Of a DNA stretch of 9,305 nucleotides, positions 1 through 7,367 are shown one piece after another. The DNA is from Acetobacteraceae bacterium (GTDB lineage: Bacteria > Pseudomonadota > Alphaproteobacteria > Acetobacterales > Acetobacteraceae), in the NCBI GenBank assembly GCA_027489135.1, contig JAIYAI010000825.1, forward strand, positions 1-9,305, in the 5' to 3' direction. Within the stretch, counting starts at the first letter, position 1. Each line of letters begins with the position of its first letter. The notes under the pieces were generated by a model. It did no database searches and had not been told where the DNA came from. It was given only the letters and a program-made list of their open reading frames with translations. The position numbers and the translations under genes were made by a program.

Positions 1-475
1 AGCCGCTGGGCACGTAGTCGTCCTGCCCGTAGCGCTCGGCGGCGCGGGTGTTGCAGAGCACGATGTCCAGCGGGCGCAGCACATGCCCGATCCGCGCAAG
101 CTCCGCCTCGACCTCCGCGGCGCTGACCAGGTGGCCATCCGGCAGGTGGCGGAAGTCGAGCTTCACGCCAGGACCGAAGCACCACTCCAGCGGCACTTCG
201 TCGATCGTGATGGCGCGCTGGCCGCGATCCATCGTGCTGGCGTAGTGCCAAGGCGCGTCGACATGGGTGCCGTTATGCGTGGACAGTTTCACCCATTCGA
301 TCGCCCAGCCCTCGGCATCGGGCAACTGCTCTTCGCCGATGCCGGGGAAGAAGCGCACCACGTCCTTGGCGGTCTCGCGGTGCGCCTGGTACGCGATGGC
401 CGGGCCATAGCCTGGCGGGTCGGCCGCGACGCCGTTCTCGAGCGGGACGGAGAGGTCGATGAGGCGGCGGGTCAT
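1..475 (-). CDS. Cyclase-family hydrolase (kynurenine formamidase-like), 3' end outside window
   Basis: The first 158 codons of a cyclase-family protein (PF04199 type, the fold of kynurenine formamidase KynB and of isatin hydrolases); the rest lies left of the window. Seen: residues 67-77 read HNGTHVDAPWH, which is the family's metal-binding HxGTHxDxPxH signature. The N-terminus MTRRLIDLSVPLENG is typical for the family. Members are cytosolic metal-dependent hydrolases that open amide or lactam bonds; the substrate here is unknown. The ATG (475-473) shares its A with the TGA of the upstream gene (TGATG). No strong ribosome-binding site precedes it, so translation is probably coupled to that gene. 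Its partner is a carboxymuconolactone-decarboxylase-family gene, which suggests a catabolic role, but tryptophan degradation is not shown by anything visible. The family call is firm; the specific activity is not. Confidence 0.9.
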   Translation of the reverse strand, partial: MTRRLIDLSVPLENGVAADPPGYGPAIAYQAHRETAKDVVRFFPGIGEEQLPDAEGWAIEWVKLSTHNGTHVDAPWHYASTMDRGQRAITIDEVPLEWCFGPGVKLDFRHLPDGHLVSAAEVEAELARIGHVLRPLDIVLCNTRAAERYGQDDYVPSG

Positions 476-1020
476 CAGGCCGGCAGGGGATACTTCTTGA
501 GGTAGGGCATGTAGCTGTCCTCGACGTCGATCGAGAAGCTGGTCAGCAGCCGCACCACGGCGCAGTAGAAGCTGGCGGTGACGACGATGTCCAGGATCTC
601 GGCCTCCGAGAAGGCGCCCTGCAGTTCCTTGAAGGTCGCCTCCGTCGCGCCGCCGGCATGGATTTCGCGGGCTGCTTTCACGACCAGCTTCGCCTTCGGA
701 TCGAGCCCGTTGGCCTTGCCCTCCGTATCGGCGATCAGCCCTTCGATGTCGGCGTCGGTGACGCCGAAGTCGTAGCCGATCTTCACGTGGTGCGACCACT
801 CGTAGGGCGCCTTGGCCAGCCAGCCGACCTGCAGGATCGCCAGCTCGCGCAGCCGCGCATCCAGCGTGGTGCGGTGGCGGAGATACTGGCCGAGGCCGGA
901 GAAGGCGCGCATCGCATCCGGGTTGTGGACCAGGATGCGGTAGAGGTTGATGTCGCGCGACAGCAGGCCCTTGTCCTCGGGCTTCAGGTCGTCGGCGGTC
1001 AGGTAGGGCAGGCGGGCCAT
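475..1020 (-). CDS. Carboxymuconolactone decarboxylase (CMD/AhpD-like) family protein
   Basis: A 181-aa, all-helical protein of the CMD family (PF02627 type). The diagnostic stretch is RLRELAILQVGWLAKAPYEW (residues 56-75) followed by SHH at 76-78. This matches the family core where a helix ends in YEWxHH. The CxxC pair used by AhpD-type peroxidase partners is absent, so a thiol-redox role is unlikely and a decarboxylase-like or other role is more plausible. The frame stays open upstream to 1167, but I chose the ATG at 1020. It has GGGAGAG (minus strand, 1027-1033) 6 nt ahead, and the protein then begins with the family-like MARLPYLTADDL. The upstream extension only translates the hairpin spacer. 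The stop overlaps the cyclase start by one base, so the two genes form an operon. The true substrate is unknown. Confidence 0.92.
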   Translation of the reverse strand: MARLPYLTADDLKPEDKGLLSRDINLYRILVHNPDAMRAFSGLGQYLRHRTTLDARLRELAILQVGWLAKAPYEWSHHVKIGYDFGVTDADIEGLIADTEGKANGLDPKAKLVVKAAREIHAGGATEATFKELQGAFSEAEILDIVVTASFYCAVVRLLTSFSIDVEDSYMPYLKKYPLPA

Positions 1021-1026
1021 GGCGTT

Positions 1027-1033
1027 CTCTCCC
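1027..1033 (-). promoter_or_regulatory. Ribosome-binding site that sets the CMD-family gene start
   Basis: On the minus strand GGGAGAG lies 6 nt before the ATG at 1020. It decides for the 181-aa protein over the longer open frame starting at 1167. Confidence 0.7.
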
Positions 1034-1049
1034 TCATCATGAACGTTGC

Positions 1050-1162
1050 GGCCAGCCAGGCTGGCCGAGCGCGCTTCTGCGCGCCGGCGCAAGTGCGCCG
1101 AAGCCAAGCGGCGCGAAGGCGCCGCGCCGGCGTCTGAGGGCATGAGTGCTTCTGCACTCATG
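1050..1162. repeat. Cluster of five short perfect hairpins in the intergenic spacer
   Basis: The 150-bp gap between the MBL gene stop (1171) and the CMD-family start (1020) holds five perfect inverted repeats in a row. They are: GGCCAGC/GCTGGCC (1050-1066, 3-nt loop); GCGCGC/GCGCGC with loop TTCT (1069-1084); CGGCGC/GCGCCG with loop AAGT (1085-1100); GCGGCGC/GCGCCGC with loop GAAG (1108-1125); and CATGAGTGC/GCACTCATG with loop TTCT (1141-1162). The first four stems are GC-only or nearly so; the fifth is mixed in base composition. The fifth begins 8 nt downstream of the MBL stop on the minus strand, where a terminator would lie, but no T-run follows. The cluster resembles REP-type or other dispersed palindromic elements. 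It could act as a processing or attenuation site between the two genes. The structure is certain; its function is open. Confidence 0.7.
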
Positions 1163-1170
1163 CACATCCA

Positions 1171-2046
1171 TCACTTATGGAACTTCCAGCGGAATCCGCC
1201 GGGTGGGCCGCCGCTGTTCACGGTTCCGGCGGTGGGCGACGGGAAGTGGATCGGCAGGATCAGGTCGCCGGTGTCGACCACGCTCTCCAGGAAGCGCTTG
1301 CGGCTCTCGATGCCCTGCGCCGCGTCCCAGTCGAAGATCGTCGCCCATTCGGGGGCCATCACCTGCATGGCGTGGTGCATCAGGTCGCCGGTGACGATGG
1401 CGCGCTGGCCCTTGGATTTGATCGCCACGCAGCAATGGCAGGGCGAATGCCCCGGCGTCGGGATCAGGCTGACCGTGTCGTCCAGCGTGTAGCCGTCATC
1501 GACCAGCAGCGCCTGGCCGGCGGCGACGACGGGCTCGCAGTTCATGCGCCAGACATTGCCGGGCGGGTTCTTGCCCTCCTTCGTCGCCTGCTCCCAGGCG
1601 GCGTACTCGCCCTTGTGGAAGACGTACTTGGCCTTGGGGAAGGTCGGCACCCAGCGGCCGTCGACCAGCCGCGTGTTCCAGCCGCAATGGTCGATGTGCA
1701 GGTGGGTGCAGAAGACGTAGTCGACATCCTCGAAGCGGAGGCCCGCGGCCTTGAAGCCATCGAGCCAGGGCTGCTTTGGGAAGTCCATCGGCGGCGGGAA
1801 GCCCTTGTCCTCGCCGGTGCAGGTATCGACCAGGATGACGTGCTTCGGCGTGCGCACGACGAAGGTCTGGTAGGTGATCACCATCTTGCCGGTGGCCGGG
1901 TCGAAGACCACGGGGTCGAGCTCCGCGAGGAAGCGGCTGCCGCGCTCCTTGTCATAGGCCGGGAACATGTCCTCCGGCTTTCGCCAGGGACCGTCGCGCT
2001 CGACGATGCTGGTGATGGTGACGTCGCCGATGGTGATCTGCTGCAT
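1171..2046 (-). CDS. MBL-fold metallohydrolase (AHL-lactonase/glyoxalase II-like superfamily)
   Basis: A 291-aa metallo-beta-lactamase-fold protein. Seen: THLHIDH at 114-120 (the HxHxDH zinc motif); a further histidine in TPGHSPCHC (H200); the bridging aspartate in TGDLMHH (D221); and a late histidine in LPIHFPSP (H267). Together these make a complete two-metal site. No signal peptide is seen, so it is probably cytosolic. The family includes N-acyl-homoserine lactonases and many uncharacterised hydrolases; the layout and length suit the lactonase-like branch, but the substrate cannot be assigned. I start at ATG 2046, which follows GGGGGAAA (2051-2058) at a good distance and gives the family-like N-terminus MQQITIGDVTITSI. 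The frame is open far upstream only because of high GC. The hairpin cluster follows its stop, so co-transcription with the two genes downstream is possible but may be attenuated. Confidence 0.92.
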   Translation of the reverse strand: MQQITIGDVTITSIVERDGPWRKPEDMFPAYDKERGSRFLAELDPVVFDPATGKMVITYQTFVVRTPKHVILVDTCTGEDKGFPPPMDFPKQPWLDGFKAAGLRFEDVDYVFCTHLHIDHCGWNTRLVDGRWVPTFPKAKYVFHKGEYAAWEQATKEGKNPPGNVWRMNCEPVVAAGQALLVDDGYTLDDTVSLIPTPGHSPCHCCVAIKSKGQRAIVTGDLMHHAMQVMAPEWATIFDWDAAQGIESRKRFLESVVDTGDLILPIHFPSPTAGTVNSGGPPGGFRWKFHK

Positions 2047-2102
2047 GGCGTTTCCCCCGTATTCCAGGGCGAAGCCTAGGACGGCCCCGGCGGGGTGACC
2101 AG

Positions 2103-3161
2103 TCAGCGCGCCGCGGCGGGCCAGGCCGGCGCCGTCAGCATCGACCCCGGTCCCGTCGCGCGCACCAGGTTCGTCCAGGTCCGGCAATCGACCATCGCCC
2201 AGCTGTCCGCCGGCGGGGTCGACACAGCGAGCGGTGGGCATCGCCGCTGCGCCGTAAGCTGGGTTGCGCGGTCGTCCAGCCCGGGCAGGCGGGAGGTGGC
2301 CCGATCCTCCCAGCGCTCCCAGCGCGTGAGGCCGAGGTCGCGGACGAACAGGAAGCGCTCCAGATGCTCCGCCGTCGGGATGGTCGCCCGCCCGTAATGC
2401 TCGGAGACCAGGGCATCGACGGGCACGGCGGTGGTCGTGCCCGTCGCCGCTTCCCGCAGCGGCAGCTCGAGGCGGACGAGGCGCCAGCGCGTCAGGCTTG
2501 GGACGAAGCGCGGCGGGCAGGCATCGGGCCGCGGGACGATGAGCAACTCGGCGATGCGGGACTGCCACTCCGGTCCCACCGGCGGCGCGGCGAAGAGCCA
2601 GCCCGCGGTCGGCGTGCCGCGGCTTGTGGCGCAGGCGGGGGAGGCGAACCACTGCACGCCGCCCGCGCCATCCTCCGTCATCGCTGCGGCGATGGTGCCG
2701 TCGGGCGCCGTGAGGATGGCCTGGCCGCCATCGCCCTTGCCTTCGTCGAAGCGGCCAAAGGCGCGGGTCGGATCGTCGCCGAAGTCGAAGACCTGCAGCA
2801 CGGCGGGGCGGCCGAGCAGCGCGCCGCGCAGGGAATCGCTCGCCTGCCACCCGCGCGGCTGGCGCGCGGCGGCCTGGACGGACGGCCAGTCATGCTTGCG
2901 GTAGGGCAGGGGCTCGCCAGCGGCGAGAGGGCGGCGGCGACCGCAGTCCTGATCGGTCGGCGCGCGTCCGGCGATGACCCGGCCCGAGGGATCAACGCAG
3001 GCAGCCTGGACGAGATAGGGCGCCAGATCAGGCTGCGCGTGCAGCGCTGTCGCGCCGGGCACGACCATGGCGACGGCGCCGATCCAGGCAAGCCGCCAGG
3101 AAATCCGCTTGGAAGACCGGAGGCCCTTCTGCGCAGGGCCAGGCGCCGGGCCGGCGCGCAA
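2103..3161 (-). CDS. Hypothetical exported protein with six cysteines
   Basis: I do not recognise this 352-aa protein. It starts with a basic stretch (KRISWR, 19-23 region) and a hydrophobic run LAWIGAVAMVVPGATA (24-39). An AxA-like site follows near ALHA-Q (cleavage after about residue 42), so it is probably exported to the periplasm or beyond. The mature part has six cysteines (55, 73, 177, 215, 308, 326), an even number that fits disulfides. It is rich in tryptophan and proline and has no transmembrane helix after the signal. I see no catalytic motif. The start is uncertain: TTG at 3161 is the only usual start codon upstream of the signal peptide within reach. It has a weak ribosome-binding site and sits in the 3' arm of a hairpin. 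The next ATG (codon 32) would destroy the signal. It lies between rpsU and the MBL gene, with a 56-nt gap to the latter. Confidence 0.7.
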   Translation of the reverse strand: MRAGPAPGPAQKGLRSSKRISWRLAWIGAVAMVVPGATALHAQPDLAPYLVQAACVDPSGRVIAGRAPTDQDCGRRRPLAAGEPLPYRKHDWPSVQAAARQPRGWQASDSLRGALLGRPAVLQVFDFGDDPTRAFGRFDEGKGDGGQAILTAPDGTIAAAMTEDGAGGVQWFASPACATSRGTPTAGWLFAAPPVGPEWQSRIAELLIVPRPDACPPRFVPSLTRWRLVRLELPLREAATGTTTAVPVDALVSEHYGRATIPTAEHLERFLFVRDLGLTRWERWEDRATSRLPGLDDRATQLTAQRRCPPLAVSTPPADSWAMVDCRTWTNLVRATGPGSMLTAPAWPAAAR

Positions 3162-3189
3162 CGGGCCCGAAGGCCGCTTGCTGCGCGCC
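3153..3189 (-). terminator. Stem-loop downstream of rpsU (possible terminator or translation block)
   Basis: Eight nt after the rpsU stop, the minus strand reads GGCGCGCA (3189-3182), then a GGCC-TTCG-GGCC inner hairpin (3175-3164), then TGCGCGCC (3160-3153). This makes a two-part stem with an asymmetric internal loop and a stable UUCG-type loop. No T-run follows, so it is at best an atypical terminator. The 3' arm covers the TTG start proposed for the next gene, so it could also hide that start. Confidence 0.45.
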
Positions 3190-3196
3190 CAGGGCC

Positions 3197-3400
3197 TCAG
3201 AAGCCCTCGCGCTCCAGGCGCTTGCGCTCGACCTTGCGGGCGCGGCGGACGGCCTCGGCAGCCTCGCGAGCGCGGCGCTCGGACGGCTTCTCGTAGTGCC
3301 GGCGCAGCTTCATCTCGCGGAAGACGCCTTCGCGCTGCAGCTTCTTCTTGAGCGCCTTCAGCGCCTGGTCGATATTGTTGTCACGGACGACGACCTGCAC
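3197..3400 (-). CDS. rpsU: 30S ribosomal protein S21
   Basis: A 67-aa, strongly basic protein with the S21 sequence: VQVVVRDNNIDQALKALKKK at the N-terminus, LQREGVFREMKLRRHYEKPS in the middle, and a tail of RRAREAAEAVRRARKVERKR type. S21 binds the 30S subunit near the anti-Shine-Dalgarno end of 16S rRNA and aids initiation. The start is GTG at 3400, supported by GGAGG (3410-3414) 9 nt upstream. Upstream in-frame codons run to 3595 but encode no S21-like sequence. The length is typical for alphaproteobacteria. It is transcribed away from def and the COQ9-family gene, and a structured region follows its stop. Confidence in identity is very high. Confidence 0.97.
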   Translation of the reverse strand: MQVVVRDNNIDQALKALKKKLQREGVFREMKLRRHYEKPSERRAREAAEAVRRARKVERKRLEREGF

Positions 3401-3639
3401 GCGGTGCAACCTCCAAAGCGTTCGGAACGCGGGTTCTGCGAAACGGAAACGCCGCGCCGGGACACGCCGCAACAGGGCGCCGGACCCGCCGGACACCCTG
3501 CGCGCCATCCCCTCGGAGCGCGGATCGCCGCCTGCGTAGCACGGATTCGCTCGGAAGGGGAAGGGTGCCGGCGCCCTCTCCCGAAACCGGCCCACCGGCC
3601 CTAGCTTTGAGGGCGACGCCCCCGGGAAGACCCGCCACC
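3401..3639. promoter_or_regulatory. Divergent intergenic region between rpsU and def
   Basis: This 239-bp spacer must carry promoters for rpsU (minus) and for def and its followers (plus). I find no convincing -35/-10 pair for either. Visible elements are the rpsU Shine-Dalgarno GGAGG (3410-3414, minus) and, just upstream of it, a near-continuous palindrome GCGTTC-G-GAACGC (3418-3430). There is also a short imperfect stem GGGTG/CGCCC (3563-3576). GGGAAGA (3624-3630, plus), about 9 nt before the def ATG, is its likely ribosome-binding site. No small gene is apparent. Confidence 0.55.
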
Positions 3640-4164
3640 ATGGCCATCCTGAAGATCGCCCGCATGGGCCACCCCGTCCTCCTGCGGGAGGCCGACCTGG
3701 TCGCGGACGCGACCGCGCCCGAGATCCGCCGCCTGATCGTCGACATGCTAGAGACCATGGACGACGCCAGCGGCATCGGCCTGGCCGCGCCGCAGGTGCA
3801 TGTGCCGCTCCGCCTGTTCGTCTGGCGCGGGCCGGGGGGCGAGCCTGCCGCGCTGGTCAACCCGGTGCTGACCCCGATGGGGGAGGAAACAGAGCCGGGC
3901 TGGGAGGGGTGCCTGTCCATCCCAGGCCTCCGCGGCCAGGTCACCCGCTGGAAGCGCCTTCGCTTCGAGGGCCTCGACATCAACGGCGACCCCGTGGCCG
4001 GGGAGACCGAGGGGCTGATGGCGCGCGTCATGCAGCACGAGACCGACCATCTCGATGGTATCCTCTATCCGATGCGGATGGAGGACCTGTCGCGCTTCGG
4101 GTTCACCGAGGAACTCTCGCGCGCCGCCGCCGCGGCCGCCGCCCAGAAGGAAACGCAGTCGTGA
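3640..4164 (+). CDS. def: Peptide deformylase
   Basis: A 174-aa iron/zinc hydrolase that removes the formyl group from the N-terminal methionine of new proteins at the ribosome. All three family motifs are intact: GIGLAAPQ (45-52), EGCLS (89-93, metal ligand C91) and QHETDHLDG (132-140, with metal ligands H133 and H137 and catalytic E134). The C-terminal tail is alanine-rich (RAAAAAAAQKETQS). I start at ATG 3640 because of the GGGAAGA upstream and the standard N-terminus MAILKIARMGHPVL. A GTG at 3565 in frame adds a proline/alanine-rich leader without family likeness. Many bacteria carry def next to fmt; fmt is not here, so this may be a second copy or a rearranged locus. The stop overlaps the next gene's GTG start by 4 nt (GTGA). 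Confidence 0.96.
   Translation: MAILKIARMGHPVLLREADLVADATAPEIRRLIVDMLETMDDASGIGLAAPQVHVPLRLFVWRGPGGEPAALVNPVLTPMGEETEPGWEGCLSIPGLRGQVTRWKRLRFEGLDINGDPVAGETEGLMARVMQHETDHLDGILYPMRMEDLSRFGFTEELSRAAAAAAAQKETQS
4147..4152 (+). promoter_or_regulatory. Ribosome-binding site of the COQ9-family gene inside def
   Basis: AAGGAA lies 8 nt before the GTG at 4161, within the last codons of def. It supports the GTG start and the 4-nt overlap. Confidence 0.65.
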
Positions 4165-4763
4165 CATCGCTCGCCGAACGCAGCCCGCTGCGCGACGCCG
4201 CCGTGACGGCGATGCTGCCCGTCGCCGCGGAGCAGGGCTGGACCTGGTCCACCATCCGCGCCGGGCTGGAGGCGGCGGGCGAGGACCCGGCCCTGGCCGA
4301 AAGCCATTTCCCGGGCGGGCCGGTCGACGCGATCCTGACCTGGATCGACCTGGCGAACCGGCAGATGGAGGAGGCCGCGGGGCGGGAGGCGTTGCTGCTG
4401 CTGCGCGTGCCGGCGCGGATCCGCCGCCTGATCGAGCTTCGCCTCGGCGCCGTCGCGGGCCACAAGCCGGCGCTGCGCCGCGCCGTCGCCACCCTGTCCC
4501 TGCCCTGGAACGCGCCGCAGGCGCTGCGCTCCTCCGCCGCGACGGCCAGCGCCATCTGGTACACGGCGGGCGACACCTCGGCCGACTTCTCCTGGTACAC
4601 GCGCCGGGCCACGGTGGGGGCGATCTATGCCGCGACGCTGGCCTGGTGGCTACGGGACGACGACCCCGACCTCACGGAGGCGCTGGCCTTCCTCGACCGG
4701 CGGCTTGCCGGGCATGCGCGCTTCCAGAAGGTGCTGAAGCGGGTGAAGCGGAAAGCCGCGTAA
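4161..4763 (+). CDS. COQ9-family protein (ubiquinone biosynthesis accessory)
   Basis: A 200-aa protein of the COQ9 family (PF08511 type). In mitochondria COQ9 is a lipid-binding, TetR-fold-derived protein that presents ubiquinone intermediates to COQ7; alphaproteobacterial homologues are presumed to act similarly. Seen: an N-terminal helix set RDAAVTAMLPVAAEQGWTWS; HFPGGPVDAI (49-58), which fits the family's conserved FPGG element; the tryptophan-rich stretch NAPQALRSS...AIWYTAGDTSADFSWYTRR (117-149); and the C-terminal AFLDRRLAGHARFQKVLKRV. The start is GTG 4161, overlapping the def stop as GTGA with AAGGAA 8 nt upstream, so the genes are translationally coupled. The open frame extends upstream to 3909 inside def but without family likeness. 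A COQ9-family gene near a divergent rpsU is a familiar alphaproteobacterial neighbourhood (from memory). The direct role in ubiquinone synthesis is inference. Confidence 0.9.
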   Translation: MTSLAERSPLRDAAVTAMLPVAAEQGWTWSTIRAGLEAAGEDPALAESHFPGGPVDAILTWIDLANRQMEEAAGREALLLLRVPARIRRLIELRLGAVAGHKPALRRAVATLSLPWNAPQALRSSAATASAIWYTAGDTSADFSWYTRRATVGAIYAATLAWWLRDDDPDLTEALAFLDRRLAGHARFQKVLKRVKRKAA

Positions 4764-4835
4764 GCTTGCGCCTGGAGCGCCTGCCTGCCACACCCCGCGC
4801 CGCATGATCCCGACCCAGGCCCGGGCGTCCCACCC

Positions 4836-5996
4836 ATGACTGCCGACGACGCCCCCAACCCCGCCCTGCTGCCGGCCGGCCTTTCGGACACGCTCCCGCC
4901 CGAGGCGGAGCGCGAGGCCGCGCTTGTCGAGGCGATGATGGGCGTCTTCGCGGGCCACGGGTACGAGCGGGTGAAGCCGCCGCTGCTCGAGTTCGAGGAC
5001 AGCCTGCTCGCCGGCTCGGGCGCCGCGGTCGCGGAGCAGACCTTCCGCCTGATGGATCCGGTCAGCCAGCGCATGATGGGACTGCGCGCCGACACGACGC
5101 CGCAGGTGGCGCGCATCGCCGCGACCCGCCTCGGCCGCCAGGCCCGGCCGCTCCGGCTCTGTTATGCCGGCCAGGTGCTGCGCGTGCGCGGCAGCCAACT
5201 CGCGCCCGGCCGCCAGCTTCCCCAGGCCGGGGTCGAGCTGATCGGCGGCGAGGCGCCGGAAGCCGATGCCGAGGTCGCGCTGGTCGCCGTGGAGGCGCTG
5301 GCGCGGGTGGGCGTCACCGGCCCCGTGCTAGACATTACCCTGCCCACGATGGCGCCGGCGCTGCTGGAAGCGGGGGGCGTGCCGGGGCCGCTGGCCGGCC
5401 GCTTGGCGCGCGCGCTCGATCGCAAGGATGCCGCCGCCGTCGCCGCCCTCTCGGGCGAAGCCGGGCCGATCCTGGCGAATGTCCTGCCGCCGCTGCTGCA
5501 GGCTGCGGGCCCAGCCGAGGGCGCGCTGGCGGCCCTCGCCGCCGCCGACCTGCCGCCCGCCGCCCGCGCCATTGCCGACAACGCCGCCGCCGTGATCGCC
5601 GCCATCCGCGCCCGCGCGCCGGAGGGGCTGCGGATCACCCTCGATCCGGTCGAGTTCCGCGGCTTCCGCTACCATGTCGGCGTCGCCTTCACGCTCTACG
5701 GGCCCGGCGCGACCGGCGAACTCGCCCGGGGCGGGCGCTACGTGTCGCAGAACGACGAGCCCGCGACCGGCATGACGCTCTACCCCGATGCCGTGCTGCG
5801 CGCCGCCCCGCCGGCGCCGCCCCGGCCGCGGGTGTTCCTGCCGCTCGGTACCGATCCCGCCTTCGGCCGTGTGCTGCGGCGGGAGGGCTATGCCACCGTC
5901 GCCGCCCTCTCCGCCGCCGATACGGCGGAGGCGCAGCGCTGCACCCATCTGCTGCGGGACGGCAAGCCCGTGCCCCTGACCCAACACAAGGACTAG
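4836..5996 (+). CDS. hisZ: ATP phosphoribosyltransferase regulatory subunit
   Basis: A 386-aa paralogue of the histidyl-tRNA synthetase catalytic core. HisZ joins short-form HisG in a hetero-octamer, activates it and carries histidine feedback control of the first step of histidine synthesis. Seen: the start LLPAGLSDTLPPEAEREAAL (11-30); class II motif-2 region MGLRADTTPQVARIAATRLG (81-100); GRQLPQAGVELIGGEAPEAD (125-144); RGFRYHVGVAFTLYG, corresponding to the HisRS RGLDYY element; and GELARGGRY (294-302). The anticodon-binding domain of true HisRS is missing, as expected, and the length is typical. The ATG at 4836 gives the expected N-terminus but has no strong ribosome-binding site. A 72-nt gap separates it from the COQ9-family gene. 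purA follows after 4 nt, so these two form an operon. HisG is not in the window. Confidence 0.93.
   Translation: MTADDAPNPALLPAGLSDTLPPEAEREAALVEAMMGVFAGHGYERVKPPLLEFEDSLLAGSGAAVAEQTFRLMDPVSQRMMGLRADTTPQVARIAATRLGRQARPLRLCYAGQVLRVRGSQLAPGRQLPQAGVELIGGEAPEADAEVALVAVEALARVGVTGPVLDITLPTMAPALLEAGGVPGPLAGRLARALDRKDAAAVAALSGEAGPILANVLPPLLQAAGPAEGALAALAAADLPPAARAIADNAAAVIAAIRARAPEGLRITLDPVEFRGFRYHVGVAFTLYGPGATGELARGGRYVSQNDEPATGMTLYPDAVLRAAPPAPPRPRVFLPLGTDPAFGRVLRREGYATVAALSAADTAEAQRCTHLLRDGKPVPLTQHKD
5988..5992 (+). promoter_or_regulatory. purA ribosome-binding site overlapping the end of hisZ
   Basis: AAGGA lies 8 nt before the purA ATG and overlaps the last hisZ codons, which supports tight coupling of the pair. 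Confidence 0.65.
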
Positions 5997-6000
5997 CACG

Positions 6001-7290
<1,290 letters not shown>

Positions 7291-7302
7291 TGCCTCCGGC
7301 GG

Positions 7303-7318
7303 CTGGGGCCGAGAGGCC
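7303..7318 (+). terminator. Left part of a terminator-like hairpin split by the IS
   Basis: The left arm CTGGGGCC (7303-7310), the GAGA loop and half of the right arm (GGCC, 7315-7318) remain on this side. The rest of the right arm (CCAG, 8611-8614) lies beyond the insertion sequence. Joining the flanks and dropping one target copy restores a perfect 8-bp stem with a GAGA tetraloop between convergent genes. There is no T-run, so calling it a terminator rests on position and symmetry. Confidence 0.55.
7313..7318. repeat. Target-site duplication, left copy (GAGGCC)
   Basis: GAGGCC directly abuts the left IS end (TGTT at 7319). The same six bases abut the right end at 8605-8610. A six-base duplication is within the range seen for IS481-family elements. 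Confidence 0.9.
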
Positions 7319-7367
7319 TGTTCAGACTGGAGAGATGCTTGACGGGTGTTCGGAGACATCCCTGACG
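7319..7367 (+). repeat. Left terminal inverted repeat of the IS
   Basis: Begins TGTTCAGACTGG and matches the reverse complement of the right end at 40 of 49 positions. It contains two copies of the motif ATSCYTGACG (7335-7344 as ATGCTTGACG, 7358-7367 as ATCCCTGACG), 23 bp apart. The transposase stop codon (7322-7324) lies inside it. Confidence 0.9.

Noticed and set aside
1050..1162. CRISPR array
   Set aside because: The five units are different palindromes without constant repeats or spacers of regular length.
1021..1167. Longer CMD-family protein starting at 1167
   Set aside because: It would translate the hairpin cluster and has no family likeness; GGGAGAG before ATG 1020 settles the start.
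2047..2850. N-terminal extension of the MBL gene to give a 559-aa protein
   Set aside because: The extension is arginine/alanine-rich shadow sequence opposite the exported-protein gene. The ATG at 2046 has a good ribosome-binding site and a family-like N-terminus.
2364..3296. Plus-strand open frame of 310 codons opposite the exported protein
   Set aside because: Its composition is arginine/glycine/alanine-rich as in antisense frames. The minus strand encodes a signal peptide and a balanced protein instead.
3565..3639. GTG start at 3565 for peptide deformylase
   Set aside because: The added 25 residues are proline/alanine-rich without family likeness, and the GGGAAGA site favours ATG 3640.
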